Assembly: GCF_001667275.1 (NCBI RefSeq) | Contig: NZ_LZHV01000003.1 | Span: 40,205 to 104,204, forward strand | DNA: 64,000 nucleotides | DNA from: Mycobacterium sp. ACS4054 | GTDB taxonomy: Bacteria; Actinomycetota; Actinomycetes; Mycobacteriales; Mycobacteriaceae | Reading direction: 5' to 3' | Part shown: piece after piece, positions 10,150 through 22,325 of the stretch | Layout: each line of letters opens with the position of its first letter | Position numbering within the stretch: the first letter of the stretch is position 1 | Translations under genes and position numbers: made by a program | Notes under the pieces: generated by a model | The model's input: the letters and a program-made list of their open reading frames with translations, nothing else | Databases searched by the model: none | Told to the model about the DNA's origin: nothing

Positions 10150-11423
10150 CGTCGACCTCGCTGACCGCCTTCGGGCACGACACCTGGTGGCTGGTGTTGG
10201 GCAAGGCGCTGGCCATCTTCGTGTTCCTCATGCTCAACGTGCTGGTCGCGATCCTGCTCGAGCGCAAGATCCTGGGCTGGATGCAGCTGCGTCCCGGGCC
10301 CAACCGGGCGGGACCGTGGGGTGCCCTGCAGAGCCTGGCCGACGGAATCAAGTTGGCGCTCAAGGAAACCATCACCCCGGGCGGCGTCGACAAGTTCGTC
10401 TACTTCGCGGCGCCGGTCATCTCCACCATCCCGGCGTTCACCGCCTTCGCGTTCATCCCGTTCGGCCCGGTGGTGTCCGTGTTCGGCCACCGCACACCGC
10501 TCCAGCTGACCGACCTGCCGGTCGCGGTGCTGTTCATCCTGGGGCTGTCGGCGATCGGGGTGTACGGGATCGTGTTGGGCGGCTGGGCATCCGGGTCCAC
10601 CTACCCGCTGCTCGGCGGGGTGCGCTCCACCGCCCAGGTCATCTCCTACGAGGTGGCGATGGGACTGTCGTTCGCGGCGGTGTTCCTCTACGCCGGCACC
10701 ATGTCGACGTCGCAAATCGTCGCCGCGCAGGACCGGGTCTGGTTCGTCTTCCTGCTGCTGCCGTCGTTCGTGATCTACCTGATCTCCATGGTCGGCGAAA
10801 CCAACAGGGCGCCATTCGATTTGCCCGAGGCCGAGGGTGAGCTGGTCGCGGGTTTCCACACCGAGTACTCGTCGCTGAAGTTCGCGATGTTCATGCTGGC
10901 CGAGTACGTCAACATGATGACGGTTTCCTCGCTGGCCACCGTCCTGTTCTTCGGCGGCTGGCATGCGCCGTGGCCGATCAACATGTGGGACGGCGCCAAC
11001 ACCGGGTGGTGGCCGGTGCTGTGGTTCACCGCCAAGATGTGGACCTTCCTGTTCATCTACTTCTGGTTGCGCGCCTCGCTGCCCCGGCTGCGCTACGACC
11101 AGTTCATGGGGCTGGGCTGGAAGCTGCTGATCCCGGCCTCGCTGGTCTGGGTGTTGATCGCCGCGGTGATCCGCACGCTGCAGAACCAGGGGTACGCGCA
11201 CTGGACGCCGCTGCTGGTGGTCAGCAGCCTGGTGTTCGCCACCGTGCTGGTGCTGCTGCTGCGAAAACCCTTCAGCACGCCCGGCATTCGCGCGCTGGAG
11301 CGGCAGCTGCGCCGCGAGGCCAAACAACTTCCGGCCGGACAGGGTTCCACTCCGGTATTCCCGACACCGCCGCTGCCGATGAAGTCTTTGGCGGCCGCGA
11401 GCAAGGAGAAAGCACGTGGCTAA
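10146..11423 (+). CDS. nuoH: NADH-quinone oxidoreductase subunit H
   Basis: 425-residue membrane subunit linking the quinone chamber to the proton pumps, with about eight transmembrane helices. Conserved segments include [21 protein letters not shown] near residues 40-60 and [19 protein letters not shown] in the loop facing the quinone tunnel. A charged C-terminal extension of ~50 residues follows the last helix. Starts inside the nuoG stop; the last eight bases overlap nuoI. Confidence 0.97.
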   Translation: MTSTSLTAFGHDTWWLVLGKALAIFVFLMLNVLVAILLERKILGWMQLRPGPNRAGPWGALQSLADGIKLALKETITPGGVDKFVYFAAPVISTIPAFTAFAFIPFGPVVSVFGHRTPLQLTDLPVAVLFILGLSAIGVYGIVLGGWASGSTYPLLGGVRSTAQVISYEVAMGLSFAAVFLYAGTMSTSQIVAAQDRVWFVFLLLPSFVIYLISMVGETNRAPFDLPEAEGELVAGFHTEYSSLKFAMFMLAEYVNMMTVSSLATVLFFGGWHAPWPINMWDGANTGWWPVLWFTAKMWTFLFIYFWLRASLPRLRYDQFMGLGWKLLIPASLVWVLIAAVIRTLQNQGYAHWTPLLVVSSLVFATVLVLLLRKPFSTPGIRALERQLRREAKQLPAGQGSTPVFPTPPLPMKSLAAASKEKARG

Positions 11424-11961
11424 GTTTTTGGACGCTGTCGCCGGGTTCGGTGTGACGTTCGGGTCGATGTTCAAGAAGAACGTCACCGAGGAGTACCCGG
11501 AGAAGCCGGGCCCCGTCGCGCCTCGCTATCACGGCCGCCACCAACTCAACCGCTACCCGGACGGCCTGGAGAAATGCATCGGGTGCGAGTTGTGCGCGTG
11601 GGCATGTCCGGCCGACGCCATCTACGTGGAGGGCGCGGACAACACCGAGGAGTTGAGGTATTCGCCCGGGGAGCGCTACGGGCGGGTCTACCAGATCAAC
11701 TACCTGCGGTGCATCGGCTGCGGCCTGTGCATCGAGGCCTGCCCCACCCGGGCGCTGACGATGACCAACGACTACGAGATGGCCGACGACAACCGCGCCG
11801 ACCTGATCTACGAAAAGGACCGGCTGCTGGCCCCGTTGCTGCCGGAGATGACCGCGCCGCCGCATCCCCGGGCGCCCGGCGCCACCGACAAGGACTACTA
11901 CCAGGGCAACGTGACCGCCGACGGCCTGCGGCAGATCGAGAACGCCGGAGAGTCGCGGTGA
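11416..11961 (+). CDS. nuoI: NADH-quinone oxidoreductase subunit I
   Basis: 181-residue TYKY-type ferredoxin subunit that wires clusters N6a and N6b to N2. Two classical 4Fe-4S motifs are intact: C54, C57, C60, C64 ([12 protein letters not shown]) and C99, C102, C105, C109 ([12 protein letters not shown]). GTG start within the end of nuoH; GTGA overlap with nuoJ. Confidence 0.97.
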   Translation: MAKFLDAVAGFGVTFGSMFKKNVTEEYPEKPGPVAPRYHGRHQLNRYPDGLEKCIGCELCAWACPADAIYVEGADNTEELRYSPGERYGRVYQINYLRCIGCGLCIEACPTRALTMTNDYEMADDNRADLIYEKDRLLAPLLPEMTAPPHPRAPGATDKDYYQGNVTADGLRQIENAGESR

Positions 11962-12746
11962 CCGGATTGACGGGCCAGCTGTTGGCGGCCGACACCATCG
12001 TCCGCACCTCCACCGGTGAGGCGGTCGCGTTCTGGGTGCTGGGCGCGCTGGCGCTGATCGGCGCGATCGGGGTGGTGCTGGCGGTCAACGCCGTGTACTC
12101 GGCGATGTTCCTGGCGATGACGATGATCATCCTCGCGGTGTTCTACATGATCCAGGACGCGCTGTTTCTCGGCGTCGTCCAGGTTGTGGTCTACACGGGC
12201 GCGGTGATGATGCTGTTCTTGTTCGTGCTGATGCTGATCGGCGTGGACTCGGCGGAATCCCTGAAGGAGACGCTGCGCGGCCAGCGCGTCGCCGCGGTGC
12301 TGGCCGGCGTCGGGTTCGGCGTTCTGCTGATCGCCGCGATCGGGACCGCCGCGACCGGCGGCTTCGCCGGGCTGACCACCGCCAACGCCAACGGCAACGT
12401 GGAAGGGCTTGCCGCCCTGATCTTCTCCCGGTATGTGTGGGCCTTCGAGCTCACCAGCGCGCTGCTGATCACCGCGGCCGTCGGGGCGATGGTGCTGGCG
12501 CACCGCGAGCGGTTCGAGCGCCGCAAGACGCAGCGGGAGCTCTCCCAGGAGCGGTTCCAGCCCGGTGGCCACCCGACCCCGATGCCCAGCCCCGGTGTCT
12601 ACGCGCGGCACAACGCCGTCGACGTGGCCGCGCTGCTGCCCGACGGGTCGTACTCGGAGTTGTCGGTGTCGCCGATCCTGCGCAGCCGCGGCGCCGACGG
12701 CAAGGAAACCCCCTCGCGTCAGGCGATCAAAGGCGGTGCATCGTGA
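11958..12746 (+). CDS. nuoJ: NADH-quinone oxidoreductase subunit J
   Basis: 262-residue membrane subunit with five transmembrane helices in the first ~170 residues and a hydrophilic C-terminal tail (about 90 residues) typical of the mycobacterial form. The helix with [19 protein letters not shown] matches the conserved NuoJ helix 3. GTG start overlapping nuoI; the 3' end overlaps nuoK. Confidence 0.96.
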   Translation: MTGLTGQLLAADTIVRTSTGEAVAFWVLGALALIGAIGVVLAVNAVYSAMFLAMTMIILAVFYMIQDALFLGVVQVVVYTGAVMMLFLFVLMLIGVDSAESLKETLRGQRVAAVLAGVGFGVLLIAAIGTAATGGFAGLTTANANGNVEGLAALIFSRYVWAFELTSALLITAAVGAMVLAHRERFERRKTQRELSQERFQPGGHPTPMPSPGVYARHNAVDVAALLPDGSYSELSVSPILRSRGADGKETPSRQAIKGGAS

Positions 12747-13042
12747 ATCCGGCCAATTACCTGTACCTTTCGGCCCTGCTGTTCACGATCGGGGCCTCGG
12801 GTGTGCTGTTGCGGCGCAACGCCATCGTGATGTTCATGTGCGTCGAGCTGATGCTGAACGCGGTGAACCTGGCGTTCGTCACGTTCGCGCGGATGCACGG
12901 CCACCTGGACGGGCAGATGATCGCGTTCTTCACGATGGTGGTGGCCGCCTGCGAGGTCGTCGTCGGCCTGGCCATCATCATGACGATTTTCCGTGCCCGC
13001 AAATCGGCGTCGGTCGACGACGCGAACCTACTCAAAGGCTGA
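12743..13042 (+). CDS. nuoK: NADH-quinone oxidoreductase subunit K
   Basis: 99-residue, three-helix membrane subunit, full family length. The conserved intramembrane glutamates sit in [13 protein letters not shown] and [11 protein letters not shown], both part of the proton path. GTG start in a GTGA overlap with nuoJ. nuoL follows ten bases after the stop. Confidence 0.97.
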   Translation: MNPANYLYLSALLFTIGASGVLLRRNAIVMFMCVELMLNAVNLAFVTFARMHGHLDGQMIAFFTMVVAACEVVVGLAIIMTIFRARKSASVDDANLLKG

Positions 13043-13052
13043 CAGCGCCAAC

Positions 13053-14939
13053 ATGACTCACTACACCTGGCTGCTGGTGGCGCTGCCGCTGGCGGGTGCC
13101 GCGATCCTGTTGTTCGGCGGACGACGCACCGACCCGTGGGGGCACTGGCTCGGCTGCGCCACCGCGCTGGCGGCGTTCGGCGTGGGCCTGGACCTGCTGA
13201 ACGAGCTGCTCGGCCGCGCCGCCGATGACCGGGTCATTCACCAGACGGTGTTCAGCTGGATCCCCGTCGGCCAACTGCAGGTGGACCTCGGCATGCAGAT
13301 CGACCAGCTGTCGGTGTGTTTCGTCCTGCTGATCTCCGGGGTCGGATCGCTGATCCACATCTATTCGGTCGCCTACATGGCCGACGACCCGGACCGGCGC
13401 AGGTTTTTCGGCTACCTCAACCTGTTCCTGGCCTCGATGCTGCTGCTGGTGGTCGCGGACAACTACGTGGTGCTCTACGTCGGCTGGGAGGGCGTGGGCC
13501 TGGCCTCCTACCTGCTGATCGGGTTCTGGTACCACAAGCCGACGGCGGCCACGGCGGCCAAGAAGGCGTTCGTGATGAACCGCGTCGGGGACGCCGGGCT
13601 CGCGCTCGGAATGTTCTTGATGTTCAGCACGTTCGGCACGCTGTCGTATGCCGGGGTGTTCGCCGGGGCGCCCGCCGCCGGCCGCGGTGCCCTGACGGCC
13701 ATGGGGTTGCTGCTGCTGCTGGGCGCCTGCGCCAAGTCCGCGCAGGTTCCGCTGCAGGCCTGGCTGGGTGATGCCATGGAGGGCCCCACCCCGGTGTCGG
13801 CGCTTATCCACGCCGCCACCATGGTGACCGCCGGCGTGTACCTGATCGTGCGGTCCAACCCGCTCTACAACCTGGCGCCCGACGCGCAAACGGCGGTGGT
13901 GGTGGTCGGCGCCGTCACGTTGCTGCTCGGGGCGTTCATCGGTTGCGCCAAGGACGACATCAAGCGCGCACTGGCGGCGTCCACGATGAGTCAGATCGGC
14001 TACATGGTGCTGGCCGCCGGCCTCGGCCCTGCCGGCTACGCGTTCGCGATCATGCACCTGCTCACCCACGGTTTCTTCAAGGCCGGCCTGTTCCTCGGCT
14101 CCGGCGCGGTGATCCACGCCATGCACGAGGAGCAGGACATGCGCCGATACGGCGGCCTGCGCGCCGCCCTGCCGGTCACCTTCGCCACCTTCGGCCTCGG
14201 CTATCTGGCGATCATCGGTGTGCCCCCGTTCGCGGGCTTCTTCTCCAAGGACGCCATCATCGAGGCGGCCCTGGACGCCGGCGACGCCCGCGGCTACGTC
14301 CTGGGCGGGGCCGCGCTGCTGGGCGCGGGCGTCACCGCGTTCTACATGACGCGCGTGATGCTGATGACCTTCTTCGGCAAAAAGCGTTGGGGCCCCGGCA
14401 CGCATCCCCACGAGGCGCCCGGCCTGATGACCTGGCCGATGATCCTGCTCGCCGTCGGCTCGGTGTTCTCCGGTGGGCTGCTGGCCTGGCGGGGCACCTT
14501 GGCGCGCTGGCTCGAGCCGGTCGTCGGCAAACACGAAGAGGTGACCCACGCGTTGCCGGCCTGGGTGACCACCGCCGTGGCGCTGGGCGTCGTCGCGGTC
14601 GGCATCGCGGTGGCCTACCGGTTGTACGCAAACGCCGAAATCCCCCGCGTCGCACCGCTTGCGGTGTCGCCGGTCACCACGGCCGCGCGCAGGGACTTCT
14701 ACGGCGACGCGTTCAACGAGGAAGTGTTCATGCGCCCCGGGGCCGAGCTGACCCAGGCGCTGGTCGACGTCGACAACGCCGGGGTGGACGGCTCGGTCAA
14801 CGCGCTGGCCGCACTGGTCGGCCGGACTTCGAATCGCTTGCGGGGGCTGCAAACCGGCTTCGCCCGCAACTACGCATTGTCGATGCTGACGGGCGCGGTC
14901 CTGGTGGTCGCGCTGATCCTGGCGGTGAAACTGTGGTGA
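13053..14939 (+). CDS. nuoL: NADH-quinone oxidoreductase subunit L
   Basis: 628-residue antiporter-like proton-pumping subunit with ~14-16 helices. The key acidic residue in the [17 protein letters not shown] helix and the Lys/His-rich central axis ([26 protein letters not shown]) are preserved. The C-terminal part contains the long lateral helix. ATG with weak Shine-Dalgarno, ten bases after nuoK; GTGA overlap with nuoM. Confidence 0.97.
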   Translation: MTHYTWLLVALPLAGAAILLFGGRRTDPWGHWLGCATALAAFGVGLDLLNELLGRAADDRVIHQTVFSWIPVGQLQVDLGMQIDQLSVCFVLLISGVGSLIHIYSVAYMADDPDRRRFFGYLNLFLASMLLLVVADNYVVLYVGWEGVGLASYLLIGFWYHKPTAATAAKKAFVMNRVGDAGLALGMFLMFSTFGTLSYAGVFAGAPAAGRGALTAMGLLLLLGACAKSAQVPLQAWLGDAMEGPTPVSALIHAATMVTAGVYLIVRSNPLYNLAPDAQTAVVVVGAVTLLLGAFIGCAKDDIKRALAASTMSQIGYMVLAAGLGPAGYAFAIMHLLTHGFFKAGLFLGSGAVIHAMHEEQDMRRYGGLRAALPVTFATFGLGYLAIIGVPPFAGFFSKDAIIEAALDAGDARGYVLGGAALLGAGVTAFYMTRVMLMTFFGKKRWGPGTHPHEAPGLMTWPMILLAVGSVFSGGLLAWRGTLARWLEPVVGKHEEVTHALPAWVTTAVALGVVAVGIAVAYRLYANAEIPRVAPLAVSPVTTAARRDFYGDAFNEEVFMRPGAELTQALVDVDNAGVDGSVNALAALVGRTSNRLRGLQTGFARNYALSMLTGAVLVVALILAVKLW

Positions 14940-16510
14940 AAACCCTTCCCTGGCTGAGCATTCTGTGGCTGGTGCCGCTGGCCGGCTCGGTGCTCGTCAT
15001 CCTGCTGCCGCCCGGGCTGCGCCGGCTGGCCAAGTGGACCGGCCTCGTCTTCGGCGTCCTGACGCTGGCGGTGGCGATCGTCGTCACCCTGGGCTTCAAG
15101 TCCGGCGGCAGCACCTACCAGTTCGTCGAAAGTCATTCCTGGATACCGGCCTTCGGTGCCACCTACTCCCTCGGGGTGGACGGCATCGCCGTGGTGCTGG
15201 TGCTGCTCACCGCGGTGCTGATCCCGGTGCTGCAGGTGGCCGGTTGGAAGGATGGCGGCGAACGCAGCCCTCGCGGCGTGCACGCCTACGTCGCCCTGAC
15301 GCTGGCCATCGAGTCGATGGTGTTGATCTCGGTGGTCGCGCTCGACGTGCTGCTCTTCTACGTGTTCTTCGAGGCCATGCTCATCCCGATGTACTTCCTG
15401 ATCGGCGGCTTCGGCGGTGGCCCGGGCTCCTCGCGCGCGGCGGTGAAGTTCTTGCTGTACAACCTGTTCGGCGGGCTGATCATGCTGGCCGCGGTGATCG
15501 GGCTGTACGTGGTGACCGCGCAGCACGGTTCGGGCACCTTCGACTTCCGCGAGATCGTGGCCGGCGTCGCCTCCGGCCGCTACGGCGCCGACTCCGCGGT
15601 GTTCAAGGCGCTGTTCTTGGGCTTCATGTTCGCGTTCGCCATCAAGGCGCCGCTGTGGCCGTTCCACCGCTGGCTGCCCGACGCCGCGGTGGAGGCCACC
15701 CCGGCGACCGCGGTGTTGATGATGGCGGTGATGGACAAGGTCGGCACGTTCGGCATGCTGCGCTACTGCCTGCAGCTCTTCCCCGGCGCGTCAACGTATT
15801 TCCGCCCCCTGATCATCGTGCTGGCCGTCATCGGGGTCATCTACGGCGCCATCGTCGCGATCGGGCAGACCGACGTCATGCGCCTGATCGCCTACACCTC
15901 CATCTCCCACTTCGGGTTCATCATCCTGGGCATCTTCGTGATGACGAGCCAGGGGCAGAGCGGGTCGACGCTGTACATGCTCAACCACGGCCTGTCCACG
16001 GCGGCGGTGTTCCTGATCGCGGGATTCCTGATAGCCCGGCACGGCAGCCGGCAGATCGCCGATTACGGCGGTGTGCAGAAGGTGGCCCCGGTGTTGGCGG
16101 GCACGTTCCTCGTCTCGGCCATGGCGACGTTGTCGCTGCCCGGCCTGGCGCCGTTCGTCAGCGAATTCCTGGTGCTGCTGGGCACTTTCAATCGTTACTG
16201 GCTCGCCGCCGCGTTCGGTGTCACCGCGCTGGTGCTGTCGGCCATCTACATGCTGTGGCTCTACCAGCGCATGATGACCGGACCGGTGGCCGCCGGCAAC
16301 GAGAAGATCGGTGACCTGCGGGCACGCGAATTGGTCGTGGTTGCACCCTTGATCGCGCTGTTGTTCGTGCTCGGGATCTACCCGAAGCCGGTCCTGGACA
16401 TCATCAACCCCGCCGTCGAGAACACCATGACCACCATCGGTCAGCACGACCCCGCGCCGAGCGTGCCGGCAGTCAACCGCGTACCCCGGACAGCCGAAGG
16501 ACCGCGATAA
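14936..16510 (+). CDS. nuoM: NADH-quinone oxidoreductase subunit M
   Basis: 524-residue antiporter-like pumping subunit. The essential Glu is visible in the helix [18 protein letters not shown], and the half-channel Lys-containing segment [19 protein letters not shown] is conserved. GTG start inside the nuoL stop; TAATG one-base overlap with nuoN. Confidence 0.97.
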   Translation: MKTLPWLSILWLVPLAGSVLVILLPPGLRRLAKWTGLVFGVLTLAVAIVVTLGFKSGGSTYQFVESHSWIPAFGATYSLGVDGIAVVLVLLTAVLIPVLQVAGWKDGGERSPRGVHAYVALTLAIESMVLISVVALDVLLFYVFFEAMLIPMYFLIGGFGGGPGSSRAAVKFLLYNLFGGLIMLAAVIGLYVVTAQHGSGTFDFREIVAGVASGRYGADSAVFKALFLGFMFAFAIKAPLWPFHRWLPDAAVEATPATAVLMMAVMDKVGTFGMLRYCLQLFPGASTYFRPLIIVLAVIGVIYGAIVAIGQTDVMRLIAYTSISHFGFIILGIFVMTSQGQSGSTLYMLNHGLSTAAVFLIAGFLIARHGSRQIADYGGVQKVAPVLAGTFLVSAMATLSLPGLAPFVSEFLVLLGTFNRYWLAAAFGVTALVLSAIYMLWLYQRMMTGPVAAGNEKIGDLRARELVVVAPLIALLFVLGIYPKPVLDIINPAVENTMTTIGQHDPAPSVPAVNRVPRTAEGPR

Positions 16511-18099
16511 TGACCCTCCCCACCCCCAGCATCGAGTACTTCCTGCTGTGCCCGACGCTGATCGTGTTCGGCGTCGCCGTGGTCGGCATCCTCGCGGAGG
16601 CGTTCCTGCCCAGGCGGATTCGCTACGGCGCCCAGGTGACGCTCGCGCTGGCCGGTTTGATCGCGGCGTTCGTGGCGACCGTTGAGGTGGCCGAGTCGAT
16701 TCCGGCCTCCGGCCGGGCGACGGTGCTGTGCGCGATGGCGGTCGACCGGCCGACGCTGTACCTGCAGGGCACCGTGCTGCTGGTCGCGGTGCTGGCGGTC
16801 ATCTTCATCGCCGAACGCACGCAGGCCAAAGCGGACAGCAAGGTCACCGCGGGGGTGGGAGCCGCCGGGTCGGGCGGGCTGGATTCCTTCACCCCGCAGG
16901 CTTCCGCGGTTCCCGGCAGCGACGCCGAGCACGACGCGCAGCGGGCCGGGGCCGCGCAGACGGAGCTGTTCCCCCTGGCGATGCTGTCGGTCGGCGGCAT
17001 GATGGTGTTCCCGGCGTCCAACGACCTGTTGACGATGTTCGTTGCCCTCGAGGTTCTTTCGCTGCCCCTGTACCTGATGTGCGGCCTGGCCCGGCACCGG
17101 CGCCTGCTGTCGCAGGAGGCGGCCATGAAGTACTTCCTGCTGGGCGCGTTCTCGTCCGCGTTCTTCCTGTACGGCGTGGCGCTGCTGTACGGCGCGACCG
17201 GCACGCTGCTGCTGACCGGCATCCGGGATGCGCTGGCGGCGCACGGCGACACCTCGATGGCGTTGGTCGGCGTCGCGCTGCTGTCGGTGGGCCTGCTGTT
17301 CAAAGTGGGTGCGGTTCCGTTCCATTCGTGGATTCCGGACGTGTATCAGGGCGCCCCCACCCCCATCACCGGGTTCATGGCGGCGGCCACCAAGGTTGCG
17401 GCCTTCGGCGCGCTGCTGCGGGTGGTTTACGTCGCGCTGCCGCCGCTACACGAGCAGTGGCGGCCGGTGCTGTGGACCATCTCCATTCTGACCATGGCGG
17501 TGGGCACCATCACCGCGGTGAACCAGACCGACGTCAAACGCATGCTGGCCTATTCGTCGGTCGCCCACGTCGGGTTCATCCTCACCGGCGTGATCGCCGA
17601 CAACCAGGCGGGCCTCTCGTCGACGCTGTTCTACCTGCTCGCCTACAGCTTCAGCACCGTCGGCGCGTTCGCCATCGTCAGCCTGATCCGCGACGCCGAT
17701 GGGGTCGAGGACGCCACGCTGTCGCACTGGGCGGGACTCGGGCAGCGCTCACCCATTGTGGGCGTGATGTTTTCGATGTTCCTGCTGGCGTTCGCCGGCA
17801 TCCCGCTGACGAGCGGCTTCGTCAGCAAGCTCGCCGTGTTCAAGGCAGCCGCCCAGGGCGGCGCGGTGCCGCTGGTGATCATCGGTGTGGTCGCCAGTGG
17901 GATCGCCGCCTACTTCTATGTGCGGGTGATCGTGTCGATGTTCTTCACCGAGGCGACCGAGGACACCCCGCACGTGGTGGCCCCGGGGATCCTGAGCAAG
18001 GCCGCGATCGCGGTGTGCGCCGCGATCACCGTGGCGTTGGGCATCTTCCCGCAGCCGCTGCTGGACCTGGCCGACCAGGCCGCCCAGCTGTTGCACTGA
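16510..18099 (+). CDS. nuoN: NADH-quinone oxidoreductase subunit N
   Basis: 529-residue antiporter-like pumping subunit and last gene of the operon. It has the FVALEVLSLPLYLMCGL helix with the conserved Glu and the VPFHSWIPDVYQGAPTPITGF segment. About 30 residues of hydrophilic insertion around residues 100-150 are typical of the actinobacterial form. The reverse-strand gene downstream ends only two bases after this stop, so there is no room for a separate terminator and the two transcripts must overlap. Confidence 0.97.
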   Translation: MTLPTPSIEYFLLCPTLIVFGVAVVGILAEAFLPRRIRYGAQVTLALAGLIAAFVATVEVAESIPASGRATVLCAMAVDRPTLYLQGTVLLVAVLAVIFIAERTQAKADSKVTAGVGAAGSGGLDSFTPQASAVPGSDAEHDAQRAGAAQTELFPLAMLSVGGMMVFPASNDLLTMFVALEVLSLPLYLMCGLARHRRLLSQEAAMKYFLLGAFSSAFFLYGVALLYGATGTLLLTGIRDALAAHGDTSMALVGVALLSVGLLFKVGAVPFHSWIPDVYQGAPTPITGFMAAATKVAAFGALLRVVYVALPPLHEQWRPVLWTISILTMAVGTITAVNQTDVKRMLAYSSVAHVGFILTGVIADNQAGLSSTLFYLLAYSFSTVGAFAIVSLIRDADGVEDATLSHWAGLGQRSPIVGVMFSMFLLAFAGIPLTSGFVSKLAVFKAAAQGGAVPLVIIGVVASGIAAYFYVRVIVSMFFTEATEDTPHVVAPGILSKAAIAVCAAITVALGIFPQPLLDLADQAAQLLH

Positions 18100-18101
18100 C
18101 C

Positions 18102-18566
18102 TCAGCTCAGAAACGGCCGCACGGCCAGCACGTAGACACCGAGGGCCGCGAGCGGCGCGGCCAACGGTAGCCACGGCAACTGTAGCGGAAACGACGTCGC
18201 GGCCAGCCCCGCGAGCGTAAAGCCCACCGCCCCAACGGCCGTGGGCCAGCTGCCCAGGACCGCGCCAGCCGCCGGGCCGGCCGCGTGGCGGCAGACCAGG
18301 TAGGCGGCGGCGCACAGTCCGGACAGCGCGACGAACACCGGCGGCGGTTCGGACAAGATGACGGTGACCACCGCCAGCAGCACCGCTAGCGTTGCCGCGG
18401 GGCGAAATACCGTTCCGGCGGCCACCGCCAAAAGCGCCGCCGCCCAAGCGGTCACCGCCAGCCCGCGTGAACCGTCGGCGGCCAGGCCCACCATCAGCAG
18501 GCCGAAGGCGATCGAGAACACCGGGGCCCACAGGCGGGGCAGCGTGCCCGCGCCTGCGCTAGCCAC
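18102..18566 (-). CDS. Small integral membrane protein (Rv3162c-like)
   Basis: 154 residues, mostly hydrophobic, with about five predicted helices and no catalytic motif. Last gene of the reverse-strand MoxR operon. The GTG start at 18566 overlaps the stop of the DUF58 gene, which supports this choice over upstream starts. Positional equivalent of M. tuberculosis Rv3162c. Function unknown; it probably acts with the DUF58 and MoxR proteins at the membrane. Confidence 0.75.
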   Translation of the reverse strand: MASAGAGTLPRLWAPVFSIAFGLLMVGLAADGSRGLAVTAWAAALLAVAAGTVFRPAATLAVLLAVVTVILSEPPPVFVALSGLCAAAYLVCRHAAGPAAGAVLGSWPTAVGAVGFTLAGLAATSFPLQLPWLPLAAPLAALGVYVLAVRPFLS

Positions 18567-19814
18567 GGAGCCGTCCCCGCACCCGCCGGCGGCGATCGGG
18601 CAGCACACCCATCGACTGCTCCAATCCGCTGTCGCCCTCCCACGACACGATGTCGACACCGACCGTGGCCATGTCGCGATACATGGCCGAGCGCTGCAGC
18701 GTCCACATCCGGTTCACCAGGGGGTCCTGTTGGGCCTCGAACGGGGACCGGTCGAGGATGTCGACGGCGACGACGACGTGGCCGCGCCTGCGCAGGTCGA
18801 TCAGCGCGAGCGCGAATTCGGTGTCGAGCAATGTGGAGAACGCGATGACGATCGCGCCCGTGGGCACGGCCGCGCGCGGAGCCAAAGTGCCGGTGGTGTT
18901 TTCGAACCGATCGCCGGCGCCGAGCACGGTGTCGAGCACCCGGTAGAACTGGCGCTGCCCGATGTCGGCGCCAAGCCAGCGCGGTCGGTTGCCGCCGACG
19001 GCGACGACCCCGGCGCGGTCGCCGTGCCGCAGGGCGGTCTGCACCACTTGCGCGGCGCCGCGCACCACGCGCTCGGTGGCCTCGGTGGCCGGGCCCGCCG
19101 GCTGCCGATAGGTGTCGATCAGCACCACCACGTCCGCGGCGCGGTCGGTCAGTCGCTGCGTGACGTGCAATTGGCCGCGGCGCGCGCTCACCGGCCAATT
19201 CACCGCCCGCAGTTGGTCGCCGGGGACGTAGGCGCGAATGTCGGCGTATTCGACGCCCGGGCCGATATGGCGGGTGAGGTGGGCGCCCAGGCGGTCGAGC
19301 AGTTCGGTTTGCGGGATGGGCGTCGACTGCGGCGGAGTCAACGGAAACACGATGACTTCGGCGGCGTCGACGGTGGCCGTCCCCGACAGCAGCCCGCCGC
19401 GCGCGACCGCGTCGACCTGGGCCCGCACGAAGTAGCGGCCCCAGCGTTGTGCCGTCGCCGCAACGGTTTTCGCGTCGCGGGATTCCGCGTTGAGGACTTC
19501 GACCTGCATTCCCTCGACGGCGGGGACCGTCACCTCCACCGCGGCGGCCGTGCCGTCTTCGGTCGCCCAGATCTTCACCCGAGCCCGGTCGTTCTCGAAG
19601 CACCGCTGCGAATCGGGGTCGCCGTGCACGCGGACCGTCGGGACGGGCCGCTGCCAGCTGATCGAGCACAGCACGCCGAGCAGTGGCGCCGCGAAGGCGA
19701 TCAGCTCCCACCGCCCGCCGATCACCGCTGCCGCGAGGGCCAACCCCGCGCAGGTCGCGACCGCCCGCGTCAACTGCGATGCGCGCCAGCGGAACTCGAC
19801 GGCTGCCCCGGCAC

Positions 19815-19818
<4 letters not shown>
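18559..19818 (-). CDS. DUF58 / VWA-like protein of the MoxR system (Rv3163c-like)
   Basis: 419 residues. An N-terminal pair of hydrophobic helices is followed by a beta-rich region and a C-terminal DUF58 domain with the family motif GPGVEYADIRAYVPGDQLRAVNW at roughly residues 205-228. DUF58 proteins resemble von Willebrand A domains and are the usual partners of MoxR AAA+ ATPases, probably as substrates or adaptors in assembling cell-envelope complexes (family knowledge). The start ATG overlaps the moxR stop by four bases. Confidence 0.88.
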
Positions 19819-20782
<964 letters not shown>

Positions 20783-20786
<4 letters not shown>

Positions 20787-21265
20787 ACCTGTTCCAACTT
20801 TCGCAGAATCTCTTCCAGCGTCGCACGGCCGGGACCGGGGCGTCGGTCGCCGGTCGGTGCGACGTTGTTCGGATTAACCCATTCCCATAACTCGGTCCCG
20901 AACAGCATTTGGCCGCTGACCTGATAGGCCACCGGGTCCTTGGATCGCCGTTGGCCGGTGGTCATCTCGTATCGGCGCGCGAGCATCGGGCGCAGGTGCC
21001 GGTCCCAGTCCACCCGGGTGGACTCCGCCCACCGGATCGTCGTCTCGGTGTTGGAAAGCCAGCGGCGCAACGAATCCCCGAGATCGTCGGGGTCCGCTTC
21101 GGCATCGGGAAGCATTCCGCGCCCGAGGACGCGACGAACGGTGAGCAACACCAGAGCCAGCGCGCCACCCGAGGCGGCCAGCACCAGCCCGCGATCGTGC
21201 TGTGTCAGCGCCAGCAGCTCGATCCCGACGATGAGGCAGACACCAAGGGCCAGGGTTCTTTTCAT
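20783..21265 (-). CDS. Membrane-anchored hypothetical protein (Rv3165c-like)
   Basis: 160 residues with two N-terminal transmembrane helices (residues ~1-22 and ~28-43) and a soluble C-terminal domain rich in Trp and Arg. No known motif recognised. The position between DUF4129 and MoxR genes and ATGA overlaps on both sides place it in the same complex-forming operon as its M. tuberculosis counterpart Rv3165c. Confidence 0.8.
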
Positions 21266-22203
21266 ACCGGACTCCGTGAGCCCAGTTCGTCGAGGACCAA
21301 TTGAAGAACGCGCACGGCCAGGTCGCGGTGGCTCTCGTTCATCACGTGCGGGCTGAATCGCGCCTCGGCGAACAGGTTCACCAACTGCACGGCGTTATCG
21401 ACGTGCAGGGCATGGTGTTCGACCGCGCGGGCCAGCACCTCGGTCGGGGTGTCGAAGTCCTGCGGGGCGGCCTCGGGCACATTGGCGAGCTCGCGTTCCA
21501 TCGCCGCGTAACAGGCGATGATCGCCTCGCGCGGTTCGCGGCTGAGGTCCGTCATCTCGGCGAGCCCGCGTTCGGCCGCCCGCGCCAGCGATTCGTTGGG
21601 CCGCGCCGCGGGTTCGACGGGGGCGGCGGCGACCGCGACCGGTGTCGCGGCGTGCGACCGCCGCCGGGACATGACGAGCGTCCCGGTGACGATGATCAAC
21701 ATCATCGGGACGGTGGCGGCGAGCAGGATGCCGAACATGTCCCCGTTCGGCCGGTGGGGCCGCGGCGACGCCGGGGCGTTGACCGGGTCCGCCGGCGCGG
21801 TACCGGTTCCCGACGGCGGAGGGGCCGGACCGACGTTGTGGGTGGGCAGCAGGCGGGACACCACCAGCACGATCAGCAGCCAGGCGACGATGACGGCCAC
21901 CCCGATCAGCACCACGCGCCAGCTTGGCCGCCCCCGGCCGGTGCCCAGCATCTCGGACAGCTGCCCGGCCTGCGGTGCGGCGGCGCGGGGGTCACGCAGC
22001 CGCGCGATGACCGCGACCGCGACGAGCGCGAGTGCCAGGCCGAGGATTGCCACCACCGCTATCAGTGCGGCCTGGCTGCTTTCGGACTCCGGCCGCTCGG
22101 CGTGGTGGGCGGCGGGCAGGTAGCCGCGCAGGGCGGCGGAGACGACGAGCAGCAGCACGATCAGGGCGACGACCCGCCCCGTCGGCTTGTCCATACCAGG
22201 CAT
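21262..22203 (-). CDS. DUF4129 membrane protein (Rv3166c-like)
   Basis: 313 residues with four transmembrane helices in the first ~170 residues, separated by a Pro/Ala-rich loop, then a C-terminal DUF4129 domain (EPREAIIACYAAMERELAN, then TPTEVLARAV and LFAEARFS). First gene of the MoxR-DUF58 operon. DUF4129 domains are found in transglutaminase-like membrane proteins of MoxR systems. An alternative ATG lies four codons downstream (MDKPTGR). Confidence 0.85.
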   Translation of the reverse strand: MPGMDKPTGRVVALIVLLLVVSAALRGYLPAAHHAERPESESSQAALIAVVAILGLALALVAVAVIARLRDPRAAAPQAGQLSEMLGTGRGRPSWRVVLIGVAVIVAWLLIVLVVSRLLPTHNVGPAPPPSGTGTAPADPVNAPASPRPHRPNGDMFGILLAATVPMMLIIVTGTLVMSRRRSHAATPVAVAAAPVEPAARPNESLARAAERGLAEMTDLSREPREAIIACYAAMERELANVPEAAPQDFDTPTEVLARAVEHHALHVDNAVQLVNLFAEARFSPHVMNESHRDLAVRVLQLVLDELGSRSPV

Positions 22204-22309
22204 TGGCCCACCACTCGAACGGTTGGCTTTGTCTCATCCTGGCACGTCAGACGAGGCGTTATCCACAGTCCGCCGTTCATCCACAAAACCGGTTCGACGC
22301 GGGTCGTAT

Positions 22310-22325
22310 TCGAACTTATGTTCGA
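22310..22325. promoter_or_regulatory. LexA SOS box
   Basis: TCGAACTTATGTTCGA is an exact match to the mycobacterial SOS box TCGAAC-N4-GTTCGA. It lies 24 bases upstream of the ATG of the DUF222/HNH gene. Members of the 13E12/DUF222 family in M. tuberculosis are known LexA targets, so DNA-damage induction of this gene is the expected behaviour. Confidence 0.9.

Noticed and set aside
13032..14852. 606-codon reverse-strand frame opposite nuoL
   Set aside because: Product is His/Arg/Gln/Gly repeats typical of antisense frames; nuoL on the other strand is unequivocal.
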